Assembly (NCBI GenBank): GCA_947650365.1 | Contig: OX393552.1 | Location: 51,826,043-51,890,042 of the forward strand | Direction of reading: 5' to 3' | DNA length: 64,000 bases | From: Chamaelirium japonicum | Taxonomy: Eukaryota; Streptophyta; Magnoliopsida; Liliales; Melanthiaceae | Part shown: positions 1 to 10,702 of the stretch, piece after piece | Numbering within the stretch: the stretch's first letter is position 1 | How the letters are laid out: each line of letters begins with the position of its first letter | Notes under the pieces: model-generated | The model's database searches: none | Told to the model about the DNA's origin: nothing | Seen by the model: only the letters and a program-made list of their open reading frames with translations | Program-made: the position numbers and the translations under genes

Positions 1-93
1 AGTGAATAGTCAATAAATTGTTAATTCATGATGCTCATGAATAGTCAGGATCCTGAATTCTAGATGCTTGTGAATAGTCAATAGATTTTTATG

Positions 94-97
<4 letters not shown>

Positions 98-141
<44 letters not shown>
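98..141. repeat. (CT)n microsatellite
   Basis: About 22 uninterrupted CT dinucleotides. The DNA just upstream repeats the phrase 'gaatagtcaat' several times (roughly 1-85). No gene is supported from 1 to 900; a small open frame crossing this tract is low-complexity Ser/Leu sequence. Confidence 0.95.
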
Positions 142-142
<1 letters not shown>

Positions 143-459
143 ATTTTTTTGAAAAAATCTCTCTACTTTCTATCCTTCTTCTCCTCCGATTAAAACCAGA
201 AATTCAACTAAAAATCGGAGAAACCAGCATTTCATTCTCTCTCTATTCTCTCAAAGCTTTTCATTTTAATTTTTTTGCCACTGAGTGATTGGATCTTATC
301 TCACTTATTTATTTTTGAGAAATTATGGAGATTGAATCATTTGATTGCTGGGTTATTTGAGTTTTTTTTTTTTTAGAACCAAAATTGTTGGTTTCTCACT
401 AGAATCTTTTGTTTGGGTTTCATAGAGTCCTTGCAATATATATTATTTATTTATCTATT

Positions 460-579
460 TATATCATCGGTTCAACCGGTTGACCCGACGGTTGAACCAG
501 AAACCCGTTACCCGGGCCTTAGATCGGGTCAACTTCCGGTCCGGGTCTGATAACATTGGTTTTATGAATTCTTAGTCGG

Positions 580-620
<41 letters not shown>
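460..620. repeat. Dispersed repeat fragment with (TC)n tract
   Basis: Positions 467-560 hold short inverted phrases such as 'ggttcaaccggttgacccg' that recur near 62.2 kb, as in dispersed plant inverted-repeat elements. A (TC)18 microsatellite follows at 583-619. No element ends or target duplication were found, so the class is open. Confidence 0.45.
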
Positions 621-621
<1 letters not shown>

Positions 622-943
622 TCTTTGCACCTTTGACTCCGATTTTTCATTTTTATTTTCTCATGTAGTTCCCATGGATAAATTGTATAAAATAAAACAG
701 AAAAAAAAATAAATGGACTGAGATCAAGTTCTGAACCTTGGTCACCAGATGAGAGTCAAACACATAAGCCCTTCTATTCATCATCTGATGTTGAGATTGC
801 TGAAGAGTCCTATACTGTTGACAGTTGGCCTTCCATGGCCTTGAATTGTTCTGATATCATTCTGAGCTCAGAGGTTAGGTTATGACATTTTCAAAGGCTT
901 TAACTGGTCCTTGAGTTCGGGCAGGCACAGTGGACTAATTCCG

Positions 944-947
<4 letters not shown>

Positions 948-1005
<58 letters not shown>
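948..1005. repeat. (TC)n microsatellite
   Basis: Twenty-nine perfect TC repeats. The antisense open frame across it (poly Arg-Glu) is a by-product of the repeat. From 1006 to about 1900 I see no supportable gene; the overlapping frames on both strands there have no recognisable domains. Confidence 0.95.
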
Positions 1006-1007
<2 letters not shown>

Positions 1008-2221
1008 GTATTCATTAGAAGGGGAGGTCACAACTGGACCCCAGGAGGTACCACATGCCGGCACAAGCAATAATAAGCCCTCCACCCGATGGGAACGTCA
1101 CATACCGGTGAAAACAAACCCTAATTAAAAGAAAACCGCACATCGACGGAGATAAACATCGCCACAACCGGCGGAAGACATGGAGCACAAAGACCTCTAA
1201 ACATAGTGAAGAAAAAAAAAAACAAGTAATTAAATTCCGGTCATCTCTGAGTCTATGAATGAGGCTACAGTGACTTGCGTCTTAGAAATTGCATTAGCTC
1301 CTTGCTGACAATGAAACCACAGGAGGATGAGAGAAGGCCTAGCGTGAATGCATGATCCCCCCCAAGTCACTCAAGCTTGACAAAGCTGGCAGTGCCGTGG
1401 CCCGTTGAATTAGAGGGCTCGGCCGGTCAGGCTACAGTGACTTGTATCATGGTGGCATCGGAGTAAGAATTGCCGGGACTATGGGCCATGGGATGAGCCC
1501 CAAAGGGATGCCAACACCACCGGCCTCTGCCATCACCAGTCTCCGCCACCCTCGACCTGCACAACTTGTCATTGGTGGTGGCCTGTGGAGGGAGGTGGCC
1601 GGTGGCGAGGAGGCAGCGGTAGCAAGAGTTGACGGGCAAAGGCCGGTGGTGGTGGCATCCACTTGGGGACTCATGACCCATAGTCCCACTAATAGGAGGA
1701 TGCCACCTATCAAGGTTGGTGATGGAGTTAAAAAAGGATGCATGTGGGGGGAAATTACGGCCGCTGTACGATCTCCCTCCAACAATCGATTGAAGGTCGA
1801 GTTCGAAGTGCAGTGCACTGTAGAGAGCTGAGCTGTTGTGTGTTGAGCTGTCACACTAACACTGTTGAGGTAGAGGGAGATAGAGAGAAAGAGAGTTGAC
1901 ACAGGATGTGGTGGTGAAGTTCGACCGAAACCTACGTCTCCGTGCGGTAAGACGCAACATTTGAATCCACTATCTCTGAAAAAGTAGAGCTACTTTTTAC
2001 AGACCGAGGAGTGCTTATACAGGTAAACGGAGGGTAGAGTGTGCTTGACTAGAGTCTGATTACCAGAAGGCTCAAGAAGCTCTGGAAAACAGAAAGTAGA
2101 GTTAGGAATAATGAATTCCGGTCCATAATATTTACAGGATCTGCTATTTATAGGACTGTGGGAATATCTCAGGTTTTGGTAAATATCCGGAAGAATTTAC
2201 CAGACCCCAGATAATCTTTGT

Positions 2222-2378
2222 GGACCCCAGGTAGGGCTGGCGGATCCCACTGTCATCTTCGTGGGTCCCAAGCAACGCTGATAAATCACATTGTCGTCTT
2301 CGTGGGCCCTAAGCAGGGCTGCTGAGTCCCACTGTCGTCTTCGTGGGACCCAGGCAGGGCTGGCGAGTCCCATTGTCA
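2222..2378. repeat. Minisatellite, 41-42 bp unit, about 4 copies
   Basis: Units start at 2222, 2264, 2305 and 2346 (periods 42, 41, 41). Each has the order 'gggacccaggcagggctg', 'gagtcccactgtcgtcttcg'. It lies in the presumed promoter or LTR part of the surrounding retroelement fragment. Confidence 0.85.
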
Positions 2379-2689
2379 AGCGTTAGCCAGATTTTGTACC
2401 CACAATTATCCCCTCATAGCTAGGTAGGTGCTAACCCAGTTGATTGAGACTCTATGGTGCAAAACTGCGTTGTCGATGCCTAGGTGGCTTTGAGGAGCGT
2501 TGGAAAGGACCTGTTAGCCCCCTGTCCAAGGTCGACTAAAGTTTCGTCCGTCGACCCGTTGTCCGGGGATGACTGCAGCGTCTGCCGACCCCCTGCCAAG
2601 GGCCGACCAAAGGGGTGGACCGATTGGGCAAAGGGCATACAGGGAGGACACCCTGCCTGGTGCGATGGACTGACCGGTCGGTCGGTTGC

Positions 2690-3045
2690 AGGCAATCGAC
2701 CGATCAGTTTTGGGGAGTCGGGCGTCGGAAGGGTCCTACCGCCCGACCCAGTGCCGTCGATCAGTTAGGCGCAGTCGACTAACCGATCAGTTTTGAGGGG
2801 TCGGGTGCCAGAAGGGTCCTGGCACCCGACCCAGTTGATTCTAAGGCCGACTGAGCGGTCTGTCGAGCGCCGACGATCGATCGGTCGTCGGGCGATCGAT
2901 AGGGCGTAGTCGACCGACCGATCGGTTTTGGGGGGTTGGGTGCCAGAAGGGTCCTAGCGACCGACCCAGTTGATTCTGAGGCCGATCGATTAGTCAGTCG
3001 AGCGCTGGCAATCGGTCGGACGTAGTCGACTGACCGATCGAAACG
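2690..3045. repeat. Degenerate tandem repeat, units of about 80-135 bp
   Basis: Three diverged units begin near 2697, 2775 and 2909, plus a partial one at 3025. Shared phrases are 'cgaccgaccgatcggttttg', 'gggtcctggcacccgaccca' and 'gttgattctaaggccga'. Each unit contains short palindromes (gatcgatc, cggtcgtcgg), so single strands could fold. There is no coding content. Confidence 0.75.
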
Positions 3046-3398
3046 CTAGGAGTTGGCGTTTTTCTGAAATCGGCGAAGGTGGACGTGTCTTTATGCTGAA
3101 GTGGGCTCTGACGCGGCCAGGTGCTGTCGTGGCGTCTTGGAAGATGAAGGGTCTGGCCCGGTTCATTGAATCAGGTATGGTCTTTCGTCTTTGGCCTTTT
3201 TGATCCCCACCTCTTCGTTTTTGGCGGGAAAAAACAGGTGGGAAAAGAAACCAGATCTATAAATAGATCAGAGGGGGCCGAAAAAATCTCACGTTCTCAG
3301 AATTTTTGAACTTTCTCCTCGAGCTCTGAGAGTTTGTTTGCAATCCTTCGAGTTTCCCGTCTGCTAGCCTTTGCCTTTTCTTCATTCCATCCTGCTCA

Positions 3399-4104
3399 AT
3401 GGCCTCTGTTGGAGCTTTTGGGTCACAAGGGAAGAAGAATGTCACCATTCTCTTGAAGGGGGTGAAGGTAGGAGAGGTGGCTCATGCCTCTGGGGAGTCG
3501 TCTGCTCGGGTGGCCGAGTCACCTGTTCCCTTTGGCAGCACTCCGAGGGCGAAGGGAGGTGGGAAGGTATTGAAAAGGTGGCCCGAGGAGGAAATGTCTG
3601 TGATGAAACCTGCCCAAGTCCCATGCCTGGCAGCGAAGGTGGCACCGATGATGCCTGTGGGGGAGGAAACCCTCTTCGCGTACGACACTAGCTACTACAA
3701 GGCAGCGAGCTGCCTAGACGACTGGGCTGCACTAGTTGTCATGTTCAAGGAGCCTGTTACGACGCCACGTCTCAAGCTGGCCATTGTCTACAACGCCTTT
3801 GGTATTGACTCCCGAGCGATCTACCTGGCGAAGGCCAGTAAGGAGAAGGCGTCGAGGACGATCATCTCCATGGGCCAATTGACCTGTGGCCTACGGTTGC
3901 CACTCTCTCCCTTCGTTGCCCACCTCTTGAACACCAGCAGAATCTACCCAACGTAGGTGCGAGGGAACACATGGAGGGTCATCTACGCGTTCTGCCGCGT
4001 AAAGCCAGATTGTAAGAAGGATCTACACCAGTGTAACTCTGGCGTGAAGGAGGATGAGTGGGCCCACATTGAGCTGGGCTATTTCTTCTACCACTATAAG
4101 TGGT
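3399..4104 (+). pseudogene. Gag-side coding remnant of gypsy-like element
   Basis: An ATG-initiated frame beginning MASVGAFGSQGKKN starts about 140 bp after a TATA-like box. The N-terminal half is low complexity and rich in Gly, Ala and Lys. The C-terminal part resembles plant gypsy-type transposon proteins (LPLSPFVAHLL ... GNTWRVIYAFCRV). It is a broken fossil copy and I do not regard it as a host gene. A short single-copy host gene is possible but less likely. Confidence 0.4.
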
Positions 4105-4327
4105 AGTTGAAAACTAGCTTTGATTAGATAGAAATTAGGGGGAAATAGTGTTAGGTCATGGCAAGAGATCAGTTTGGTGAAAAGGACATACAACATGTTG
4201 GTTTTGCACCAGGTCCCTCCCAAAAATATGCATTTTACAACAAGTTCCTTATTGACTTTCTCCTTTAAACGATAAAATTGCCCCTCAAATTGAATAGTAA
4301 TAACAACATAGAAGAGTAACAATCTAC

Positions 4328-4482
4328 AATTGTTACCTTTTATTACCGAATTGTTACTCTTTGCTATAGTGAAATCACTGTAGCATTTTTTAAAAAGAAA
4401 TCTTGTTTTTCTTTAAAAAAAATTGCTATATTGAAATCACTGTAGCAAATTGTTACTCTTTATTACCGAATTGTTACTCTTC
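4328..4482. repeat. Local duplication in AT-rich DNA
   Basis: The phrases 'attaccgaattgttactctt' and 'gaaatcactgtagca' each occur twice in alternating order. A SINE has landed directly next to this block. The AT-rich DNA around it (4110-4330) has no gene. Positions 4195-4270 resemble 63595-63660 ('tttacaacaagt', 'ccct'), so they belong to a dispersed repeat. Confidence 0.6.
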
Positions 4483-4491
4483 AAGTGACTT

Positions 4492-4716
4492 GCTCTTCTT
4501 TTCTTTTTATTTGAGATCGACGGGTGTCCCGAAACCTTTTGGGCAATGTACCCACTTCGAGCTCGGACTAATCCCTCTGGGTCCAGGAATGCGCACCGAC
4601 CCACTCGAAAGTTTCCCTACACACTCCTGAGTAACTCGAGGGGCAGAGGAGTTGAATCCACAACCTCCTCACCAAAGCATCAGTTGCTTACCAACTCCCC
4701 TATCCCCTGGTGGGTA
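4492..4716 (-). mobile_element. tRNA-derived SINE
   Basis: Read on the minus strand it begins near 'aggggagttggtaag', which fits a pol III A box, and about 30 bp later has 'gtggattcaactcc', which fits a B box (consensus GGTTCGANTCC). It continues through a tRNA-unrelated body to an A-rich end ('aaataaaaagaaaag'). It is flanked by 13-bp direct repeats cttcaagtga(c/t)tt at 4479-4491 and 4717-4729, with one mismatch. Length is 225 bp, normal for plant SINEs. The direct repeats plus the A-rich tail support insertion by LINE machinery. I cannot assign a named SINE family from sequence alone. Confidence 0.75.
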
Positions 4717-5159
4717 CTTCAAGTGATTTTCTTGTAAAACTGCATCTAGGGGTAAAATTGATATTTTCCAAGCAAAAGGACTTATCGTTACATCTCTTTG
4801 TCCTTTCTTGTCACTAAATACGATATGTTTTAAGGACCTACCAACAATTTGCCCTAGAAGAGTAGAAATTATCAGCCGAGGAAATTTATTAGTTGACAAA
4901 AGGGGTATTGTGCTAACATTTAAAACTATAGTGACCAATTTGGAACCACAAAAACTTTATGGGGGTTAAGTGATTCAGGGCTAAACGTCAAGAGGGGTAA
5001 ATCATAATCTACCCAAATCGAGGAACGCCTTGTACTAGAGTGGTGCTATTGGTACACCATTATTTGCTCTCCAAATACCATCTGAAAGTTTTTTTATTAT
5101 AAAATTACCCCCGAGTAAAATGACCAAAACAATCAGTTTTTTTTATATTCTTTCGAGAC

Positions 5160-5314
5160 ATGTTCGGCCGACCAGAGCCGAACATTGTAAAGTACATTTG
5201 GCCGACCACAGCTGAACAAACTGTACCATGTTGGGTGGCTGAACGTATTGTATCATGTTTAGCCATGGTCGGTCGAACGTACTATATAATGTTCGACTCT
5301 GGTCGGCCGAACAT
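5160..5314. repeat. 155-bp imperfect palindrome
   Basis: The left arm from 5160 ('atgttcggccgaccagag') matches the reverse complement of the right arm ending at 5314 ('ctctggtcggccgaacat') over about 73 bp with roughly 80% identity and almost no spacer. Each arm also has internal near-repeats of 'ggccgacca'. A transcript could form a long hairpin. No target duplication was recognised, so a foldback transposon or a local inverted duplication are both possible. Confidence 0.8.
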
Positions 5315-5342
5315 AAGATTTGGATGCTGGTAGATGACAACG

Positions 5343-5610
5343 GAGAGAAAATCGATGGGGGGGAGGAATCTACGGTGCCTGAGTGGGGCAGTTCGGGGAG
5401 GACATAAGCTCGGAGAGGGGCGGAGAGCGGAGAGGAGCTCGTCGAAACGGTTGATGGAGGAGGTAGGGTGTTAGACTGAGAGAAAATCGATGAGGGGGGG
5501 AACCTACGATGCCTGGGTGGGGGATCTCAGGGTGGAAGTGAATTCAGAAAGGGGCGGAAAGCGGAGACGAGCTTGTCGGAGCAGTTGATAGAGGAGGTAG
5601 GGTGTTAGGG
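5343..5610. repeat. 135-bp tandem duplication
   Basis: Two units begin 'gagagaaaatcgatg' at 5343 and 5478 and end 'gaggaggtagggtgttag'. They are about 85% identical with a period of 135 bp. The segment is purine rich and non-coding. It lies 28 bp from the palindrome and may be the same accessory element. Confidence 0.8.
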
Positions 5611-6397
5611 TTTGGATGTGTGTATGTGAAGTAATTTGGGGAAGAAGGGCAGTATATGATTTTTAAAAAATTAGAGGTGTGCAATGAGCAAAAATATAAA
5701 ATTTTAAAACTGGGTGGTGTGTGAGAGTATTTGGTGTGTGAAAAAGAATACTTGGTGTGTCAATAACTCCACTCCTTGTACTATCTTTTTGTCAAACTAG
5801 TGTGAACCCCGAGCAAGGCCCGGGAGCCCACTCACGGAAACCAACCCCCAAAGACAAAAAAAAAACTTGGAGAGGGAGATAGAGAGAGCTTGAGAGGTTG
5901 CGGAGAGAAAGAGCGTGACCGTTTCTCGTGGCTGCCACGTGGCACCCAACGAAGATAGCGAGAGATGGGTTTTCTCAACAGCCAGGGGTGCCACGTACAG
6001 GTCCCCCAACATATATTATAGTATAGATCAATTAAATATCCTTTCATTATCCTTTAATTATTCTTTAAAGCAATCGGATTTTCTTGTACATCATGGGCCT
6101 TCTTGTGGCTATTCACTTGTCTTTCTCTTGATCCGTTTGTGCCATTCATGTGCACTTTGATCTGTAACCCGACGATCATGATTGTTTAATCACTTAATTC
6201 CGAAAAGGAAACCCTAACATTTCACTTCGTTGGCCCCTAGAAAATACGTTGCGGGAAAAAAAAAAATTTATAGATATTATCCAAGATTTTTCTTCATTTT
6301 CATGGTGAACCAACTTTTAAAAAGTAGAAACTGACACCCCTCCTTATTCCGGACTATTTCCTTGTGCGAACCAAATACCGGCACCCGATTCCCTTGA
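5611..6397. other. Intergenic stretch without gene
   Basis: AT-rich DNA with several low-complexity runs. A perfect G-box core CACGTG within 'gctgccacgtggcac' lies at 5936-5941, but no gene start is near enough to give it meaning. The small open frames on both strands here have no recognisable domains. Confidence 0.5.
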
Positions 6398-6405
6398 AAT
6401 TCCAG

Positions 6406-6713
6406 TAAGGATGGCAACGGTGTTGTTTCTGTGCGGTTTTGGGCAAAACCGAAACCGTACCGCAACACCAAACTGCCACACCGAAACCGCACCACGACGG
6501 TATACCATTATGTAAAACCAAAACCGCACCATGCGATGTGGTGTACCGCGGTTTATCACTAGAATGACCTAAACAGTGCAGTTTTATGTGGTTTTGGTCA
6601 AAACCGAAACCGCATCGCACTTCGACATTTATATATTTTGGCAAATCAAAACCGCACTATGCGGTGCGGTTTACCGTGGTTTTCGGTTTTAAACAGTACC
6701 GTTGCCATCCCTA
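6406..6713. mobile_element. hAT-type MITE, 308 bp
   Basis: The ends are terminal inverted repeats: 'taaggatggcaacggt' on the left and the reverse complement of 'tagggatggcaacggt' on the right (15 of 16 match). A perfect 8-bp target duplication AATTCCAG sits at 6398-6405 and 6714-6721, the length made by hAT transposases. The interior is built from short palindromic blocks such as 'aaaccgcaccatgcg' and 'gcggtgcggttt'. There is no transposase, so it is non-autonomous. Confidence 0.85.
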
Positions 6714-6721
6714 AATTCCAG

Positions 6722-8400
6722 GGAATCAGATTAAGATGTCAATGATCAATTCCGTAAACCAAACGTGCCCCTAAATACTGCAAACTTCGGGAATGCTTCA
6801 TAGCGGTCCTCTGAAGATCTAGTAACAAACGATATGAGAGATGAACCAACCTTTTTTTAAAATCATTTCCAAAACTTAAAATCATAACCTACAATATCTA
6901 ACAATATATTCCAATTGGAAGAATGGGAATCCATTTCACGCAAGGATTGATAAACGAGAAAAGAAAAAGATATTCACCGCGGGAGACATTTAAAAAATTC
7001 AAGGAAAAGACCGAAACAGGTAAAATTGAATATTCCATAATAAATAAATACATAAAACAGAAGGCAAATTTTACACTGGAGTGAATCTATCGAAGGATCT
7101 CATCCCTTCATCTCGGTGAAACAAGCCAATTCAATCAGTCTATCGACAGTCATGTGCTGATCAAAACGTCAAACGAACAGTTCAGACAGACCCGTGAATG
7201 TTTTGGAGATGAGGGGAAAGAAGATCAACTACTTCGACGCGATCAAGCCATGTCTCATCCACTTGTGGTCGGCTTTATGAATCCTTCTTCGCCATTCATT
7301 TCAATTAAGAGCTATATTTGTTGTCAAGTTTGAGTTTGTTTTTTACAAATTGGCTTTTAACCTAACATCAACCCTCAACAATTCTCATCCGGGCTTGGAA
7401 CTGGCAATGGCGGTTTTGGATGACAGATGACAACAGGTCGCTTTTAATTGCAGATGGTGCAAATTAAAGCCTTATCAGAATGTTATGTGTCATGGAATCA
7501 AATTCCAACAAATTTCCTACAAAATCATTGAAATATATCTTTTTTTTTTTTTAAGTACTCGACATAAAATTGTCTGAAATTTTGATAGTGCAAAATTTTC
7601 ATCCGACATAATGAAACGTAAGCCGAAATTTGACCGAAATCCGATACTCAATTTTTTTTTACGGACAATTTCATTGATAATGTAATCTTTCGAGTAAAAA
7701 AAATCATTTTTATCAATGAAAAATTCCATCCTTTTCCTCTATTCCAATTGTTTCCCCATAACTGGCAACAGTTCACCGACACCCGTCACATAATTCATGG
7801 GAATTGATCCAAATCCGATGAACTTCCGCCGAAACATTCTCATAAAAAGTACAAAATTTCTACCAACAATTATTCGAAACCCGACAAATTTCCTATTTTA
7901 CGGCTGACCGAAATCGACACTTAAAACCTAGTTCAGTGCTAACATGAGACAGATTTGTGCTGGCCTACTGGCCACCATCAGTTGTTATAGAATTCTAGTA
8001 AAGAAAGATGAAGCCGGCAATGCCAAGGAAACCAATGTCTTATATAATTCTCTAAAGTTAAAAGAGGCTAATACAATTGAGTTTGTAATAAAATTACGAA
8101 CCTGCGAAGAGCTCAAATCGAACATTACAGACTTTCTATGAGTATAAAGAACAGCATAAACAGGAGAGCAGATCGAAGTTTACTGAATCAAGCGACTCTG
8201 TCAACACTCTCGGCTCCTCCACCTCGGACGAAACCAGCTAATCAAGAAGCCCACCGAAGAGCGGTAATCTTCTTCGTATTCGCTTCAATTGTGAGCTACC
8301 AATAGGCTCTGCACCAATCAAGATCACAAACAAGCAAGCATTGCCCAAACCCATTGATCGACGATCGAAAGAATCAAAAAATCAGCAGCCGCGAGCGCCA
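6722..8400. other. Intergenic stretch, 3' side of the COBRA-like gene
   Basis: No gene is supported. It contains AT-rich DNA with 'cgaaattt' and 'ccgaaa' phrases and poly-T runs, similar in style to the degenerate block at 61.4-61.9 kb. The last few hundred bases should hold the 3' untranslated region of the minus-strand COBRA-like gene; I could not pick a polyadenylation signal with confidence. Confidence 0.4.
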
Positions 8401-8403
8401 TAA

Positions 8404-10422
8404 CTACTGCCCCAACATCAGAAGCGCGGTAGCAACCAGAACCAGCAGCAAACTAGAGAGGCCGCCCACGCCGCCACTCCTGAACCCTCGGCCCGACGGA
8501 ATTTCATCGGGCAACGAACACTCCTCCCCATTAAAGTAGACCTTGGTTGGGAATCCATCCACTCCGGCCACATTGATCCCGGGCGTCGTCTTCTTGGTAA
8601 ACGAGATCACCGACTGCTGTTTCCCGGGCACTCTGGGATCGGACGGATTCTCACCGTCCACCTCCGCCACCACATAATTCAGCCCCGGGAGACCCTCCAT
8701 AAAGATGGTGCTGTTCCCCATTGCGGTCCCGTTGAAGGAATACATGGCTTCGAAGCCGTCGTAGGCCTTCTTCAATTCGACGGCGGCGAACCAGTCGGCG
8801 AAGCTGACTTCGCCCCAGTTGAACAGCGTGATCCTCGCGGTCCAACCCGAAGTGTAATCCGAGTTCACATGCCAGTTGATGCTGACGCCGCAGAAGTCCC
8901 CGCAGGGCAGCGTGCTCGGGACGCTGTAGTGCCTTTGGCTGGCCCACTCCAGGGCGAGTTCGGTGCGGTTGGCGAACGGAACCAGGAGGGCCTGCGAGGG
9001 GAGGAGGAGGGCGGGGGCGGTGGCGTTGCAGGTGCGGCCGACGCGGTTCGCGGGGCAGCCGCAGGCGCAGGTCTTGCAGGGGACGACGGTGTCGTTGTAG
9101 TAGGAGGAGAAGGAGACGCAGCAGCGGGGGCTCGAGCCCTTGGGGACGGTGATGTTGCAGACCACCTGCCAGCTGGCGATGGCGAGGGTATCGGACTGGA
9201 GGCCGCTGGGGCCGGGGAAATCGGAGGGGGCAACGCGGGTTGGCGGGCCGCAGACGTAGTTGGGGTTTAGGGAGACGCCGGCGATCTTCCAGTTCTGGGG
9301 AGGGAAGATCTTGGTGCGGTTGAGATCCGGGGGCATCTTGAATACCTGGAGCTGGAAGGCGGAGGAGGCCTGCGTGGGGTCCATTTCGCCGGGGAGGATG
9401 GTTCCGTTGCGGCAGCAGGAGGGAATGCGGCCGGTGTTGGTGTCGTTGGCCATGTAGAGGGGGAGGTCGAGGATGGTGGGGCGGCGCTGGCAGTTTGCGA
9501 CGGTGGAGAAGTCGAGGGCCTGGTAGTACTGGCCCTGGGCGCCGTAGATGCAGTCGGCGGCGCCGCCGATGGCCGTGTAGGCGCCCTTCATCGAGTAGAT
9601 GAACTCGCCGCGCATCCACTCCCACGAGAGGTGCCAGTTGTCGAGGCGGCCAAGGGGGGCGTGGTTGTCGATGGTGACGAGGGCGAGGTAGCTGCTGGGG
9701 TAGGCCTGGATGACGTCGTAGGAGATGGTGAGATCGCCGGTGCGGCGGGGCAGGAAGGGGCCGCCGTTGGCGCTGGAGTTGCCGGCGCCGGCGAGGGGGT
9801 CGTCGGTGGTGTTGGCCTTGAAGGCGGGGTTGGGGAGGCAGCAGGTGGAGATGAGGGTGGTGTTGACAGCGGGGGCGGGGCAGAGGAAGGAGGGGTCGTC
9901 GAGGGAGAGTTTGGAGGGGAGGGGGACGGCGGGAGGGGGGGAGCCGAAGAGGGTGCCGACGATGGGGATCTGGGCCTGGATCTGGGTGGGGTCCCCGGCG
10001 GTGGCGATGGGGGTCTTGAGGTCGGTGGCGGGGAAGCCGGAGAAGGAGGTGGGCCCGGCGGAGGCGGTGGTGTTGTAGGGCAGATCGGAGCCGTCCGTGA
10101 GGACGGCGTTGCCGGCCGAGACGATCACCTCGCGGTGGGCGAAGCCGACGAGGAGGGCCCAGGAGAGGAGCGGGGCTGTGCCGGAGTTGAGGACGGTGGC
10201 GGTGGCGGCGAAGCGGTAGGGCTGCGCGGCGGGGTCGGAGACGAAGGGTCGGATGCGATCGCGGCTGTCGAGGCTGTAGGAGAGGAAGACCCCATTGCAG
10301 CCGACGACGGCTGGTGCCGGTGTGGCCTGCGGCTGCGAGCGAGCTGGGTGGAGGACGACACTGAAAGAGACGACCGCGACGACGAAGAGGAGACCGAACG
10401 GCGGCCTGAGTGAACCCATCAT
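8404..10422 (-). CDS. COBRA-like protein 7 type, GPI-anchored
   Basis: An uninterrupted 672-residue frame, opening MMGSL. Residues 1-29 form a signal peptide (hydrophobic 10-24). Residues 40-225 are the extended N-terminal region seen only in the COBL7-11 subgroup. The COBRA domain follows from about 226 ([20 protein letters not shown], then [20 protein letters not shown]). The family signature RCCVS is at 433-437 and the Cys cluster CKTCACGC at 449-456. A hydrophobic tail at 654-671 after a Ser/Gly-rich spacer fits GPI attachment. Many NxS/T sites suit a secreted glycoprotein. COBRA family proteins act at the outer plasma membrane and wall and are needed for ordered cellulose deposition and oriented expansion. 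The gene is intronless within the coding region and GC-rich. The paired Met at codons 1-2 leaves the start slightly uncertain. Confidence 0.95.
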   Translation of the reverse strand: MMGSLRPPFGLLFVVAVVSFSVVLHPARSQPQATPAPAVVGCNGVFLSYSLDSRDRIRPFVSDPAAQPYRFAATATVLNSGTAPLLSWALLVGFAHREVIVSAGNAVLTDGSDLPYNTTASAGPTSFSGFPATDLKTPIATAGDPTQIQAQIPIVGTLFGSPPPAVPLPSKLSLDDPSFLCPAPAVNTTLISTCCLPNPAFKANTTDDPLAGAGNSSANGGPFLPRRTGDLTISYDVIQAYPSSYLALVTIDNHAPLGRLDNWHLSWEWMRGEFIYSMKGAYTAIGGAADCIYGAQGQYYQALDFSTVANCQRRPTILDLPLYMANDTNTGRIPSCCRNGTILPGEMDPTQASSAFQLQVFKMPPDLNRTKIFPPQNWKIAGVSLNPNYVCGPPTRVAPSDFPGPSGLQSDTLAIASWQVVCNITVPKGSSPRCCVSFSSYYNDTVVPCKTCACGCPANRVGRTCNATAPALLLPSQALLVPFANRTELALEWASQRHYSVPSTLPCGDFCGVSINWHVNSDYTSGWTARITLFNWGEVSFADWFAAVELKKAYDGFEAMYSFNGTAMGNSTIFMEGLPGLNYVVAEVDGENPSDPRVPGKQQSVISFTKKTTPGINVAGVDGFPTKVYFNGEECSLPDEIPSGRGFRSGGVGGLSSLLLVLVATALLMLGQ

Positions 10423-10545
10423 CCCTCTCTCTAGTCCCAGAAGAGAGAGAAATAGAGAGAGAGAGAGAGGTTTGAGGAATCGGAGAGGGAGGGAGGGAGA
10501 GGAGATAGAGAGGGGGAGGAAAGCGCGTCGGAGTCGAAACAGCTA
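10423..10545 (-). promoter_or_regulatory. CT-rich 5' leader of the COBL7-type gene
   Basis: On the gene's sense strand the 120 bp before the ATG are almost pure pyrimidine, including a (CT) run opposite 10455-10468. Such Y-patch or CT-rich leaders are common at plant transcription starts. I do not see a clear TATA box upstream. The TSS is inferred, not observed. Confidence 0.55.
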
Positions 10546-10637
10546 AGGAGGAAGCTGTGCCAGTGTGCCCGCAATGGACGAGTGTTGAATTGGTGTTTAT
10601 TTTCCTTTGTTTATTCCTTTTTTTTTAAAGCGTGTAT

Positions 10638-10702
10638 TACACATAGACCCCTGTAGTTTGACCCATCATCACTTGCACCCCCTTAAGAGGGGTCTATGTG
10701 TG
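10638..10702. repeat. Short hairpin: 'cacatagacccct' inverted repeat
   Basis: A perfect 13-bp inverted repeat (cacatagacccct ... aggggtctatgtg) with about a 38-bp loop. A related sequence with 'gtagacccct' and 'gggggtctatg' phrases recurs at 52.8-53.0 kb, so this is probably the edge of a dispersed MITE family. DNA from 10703 to 11153 has no gene. Confidence 0.65.

Larger units (their letters stand above)
1900..4110 (+). mobile_element. Eroded LTR-type retroelement fragment, gypsy-like gag side
   Basis: The stretch holds two minisatellites, a TATA-like sequence ('ctataaatag', about 3255), a pyrimidine-rich leader and then a coding remnant from 3399. This order resembles an LTR promoter region followed by a gag-side reading frame. 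The predicted peptide contains 'LRLPLSPFVAHLL' and, a little further on, 'GNTWRVIYAFCRV', which recall the plant 'putative gypsy type transposon' (Transposase_28-like) domain. No paired LTR, tRNA primer site or target duplication was found. It is a broken, old fossil with approximate edges. Confidence 0.4.

Noticed and set aside
1442-1902. Opposed 130-150 codon frames on both strands
   Set aside because: No domain, no leader or promoter, and mutual overlap; most likely chance frames in GC-rich repeat DNA.
8651-9625. 324-codon minus-strand frame, Arg/Pro/Leu-rich
   Set aside because: Out-of-frame reading of the COBL7-type gene; composition is that of a shifted GC-rich frame.
9631-10413. 260-codon open frame on the plus strand, Gly/Glu-rich
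   Set aside because: It is the exact antisense of the COBL7-type gene. GC-rich codons leave few stops on the opposite strand; no domain is recognisable.
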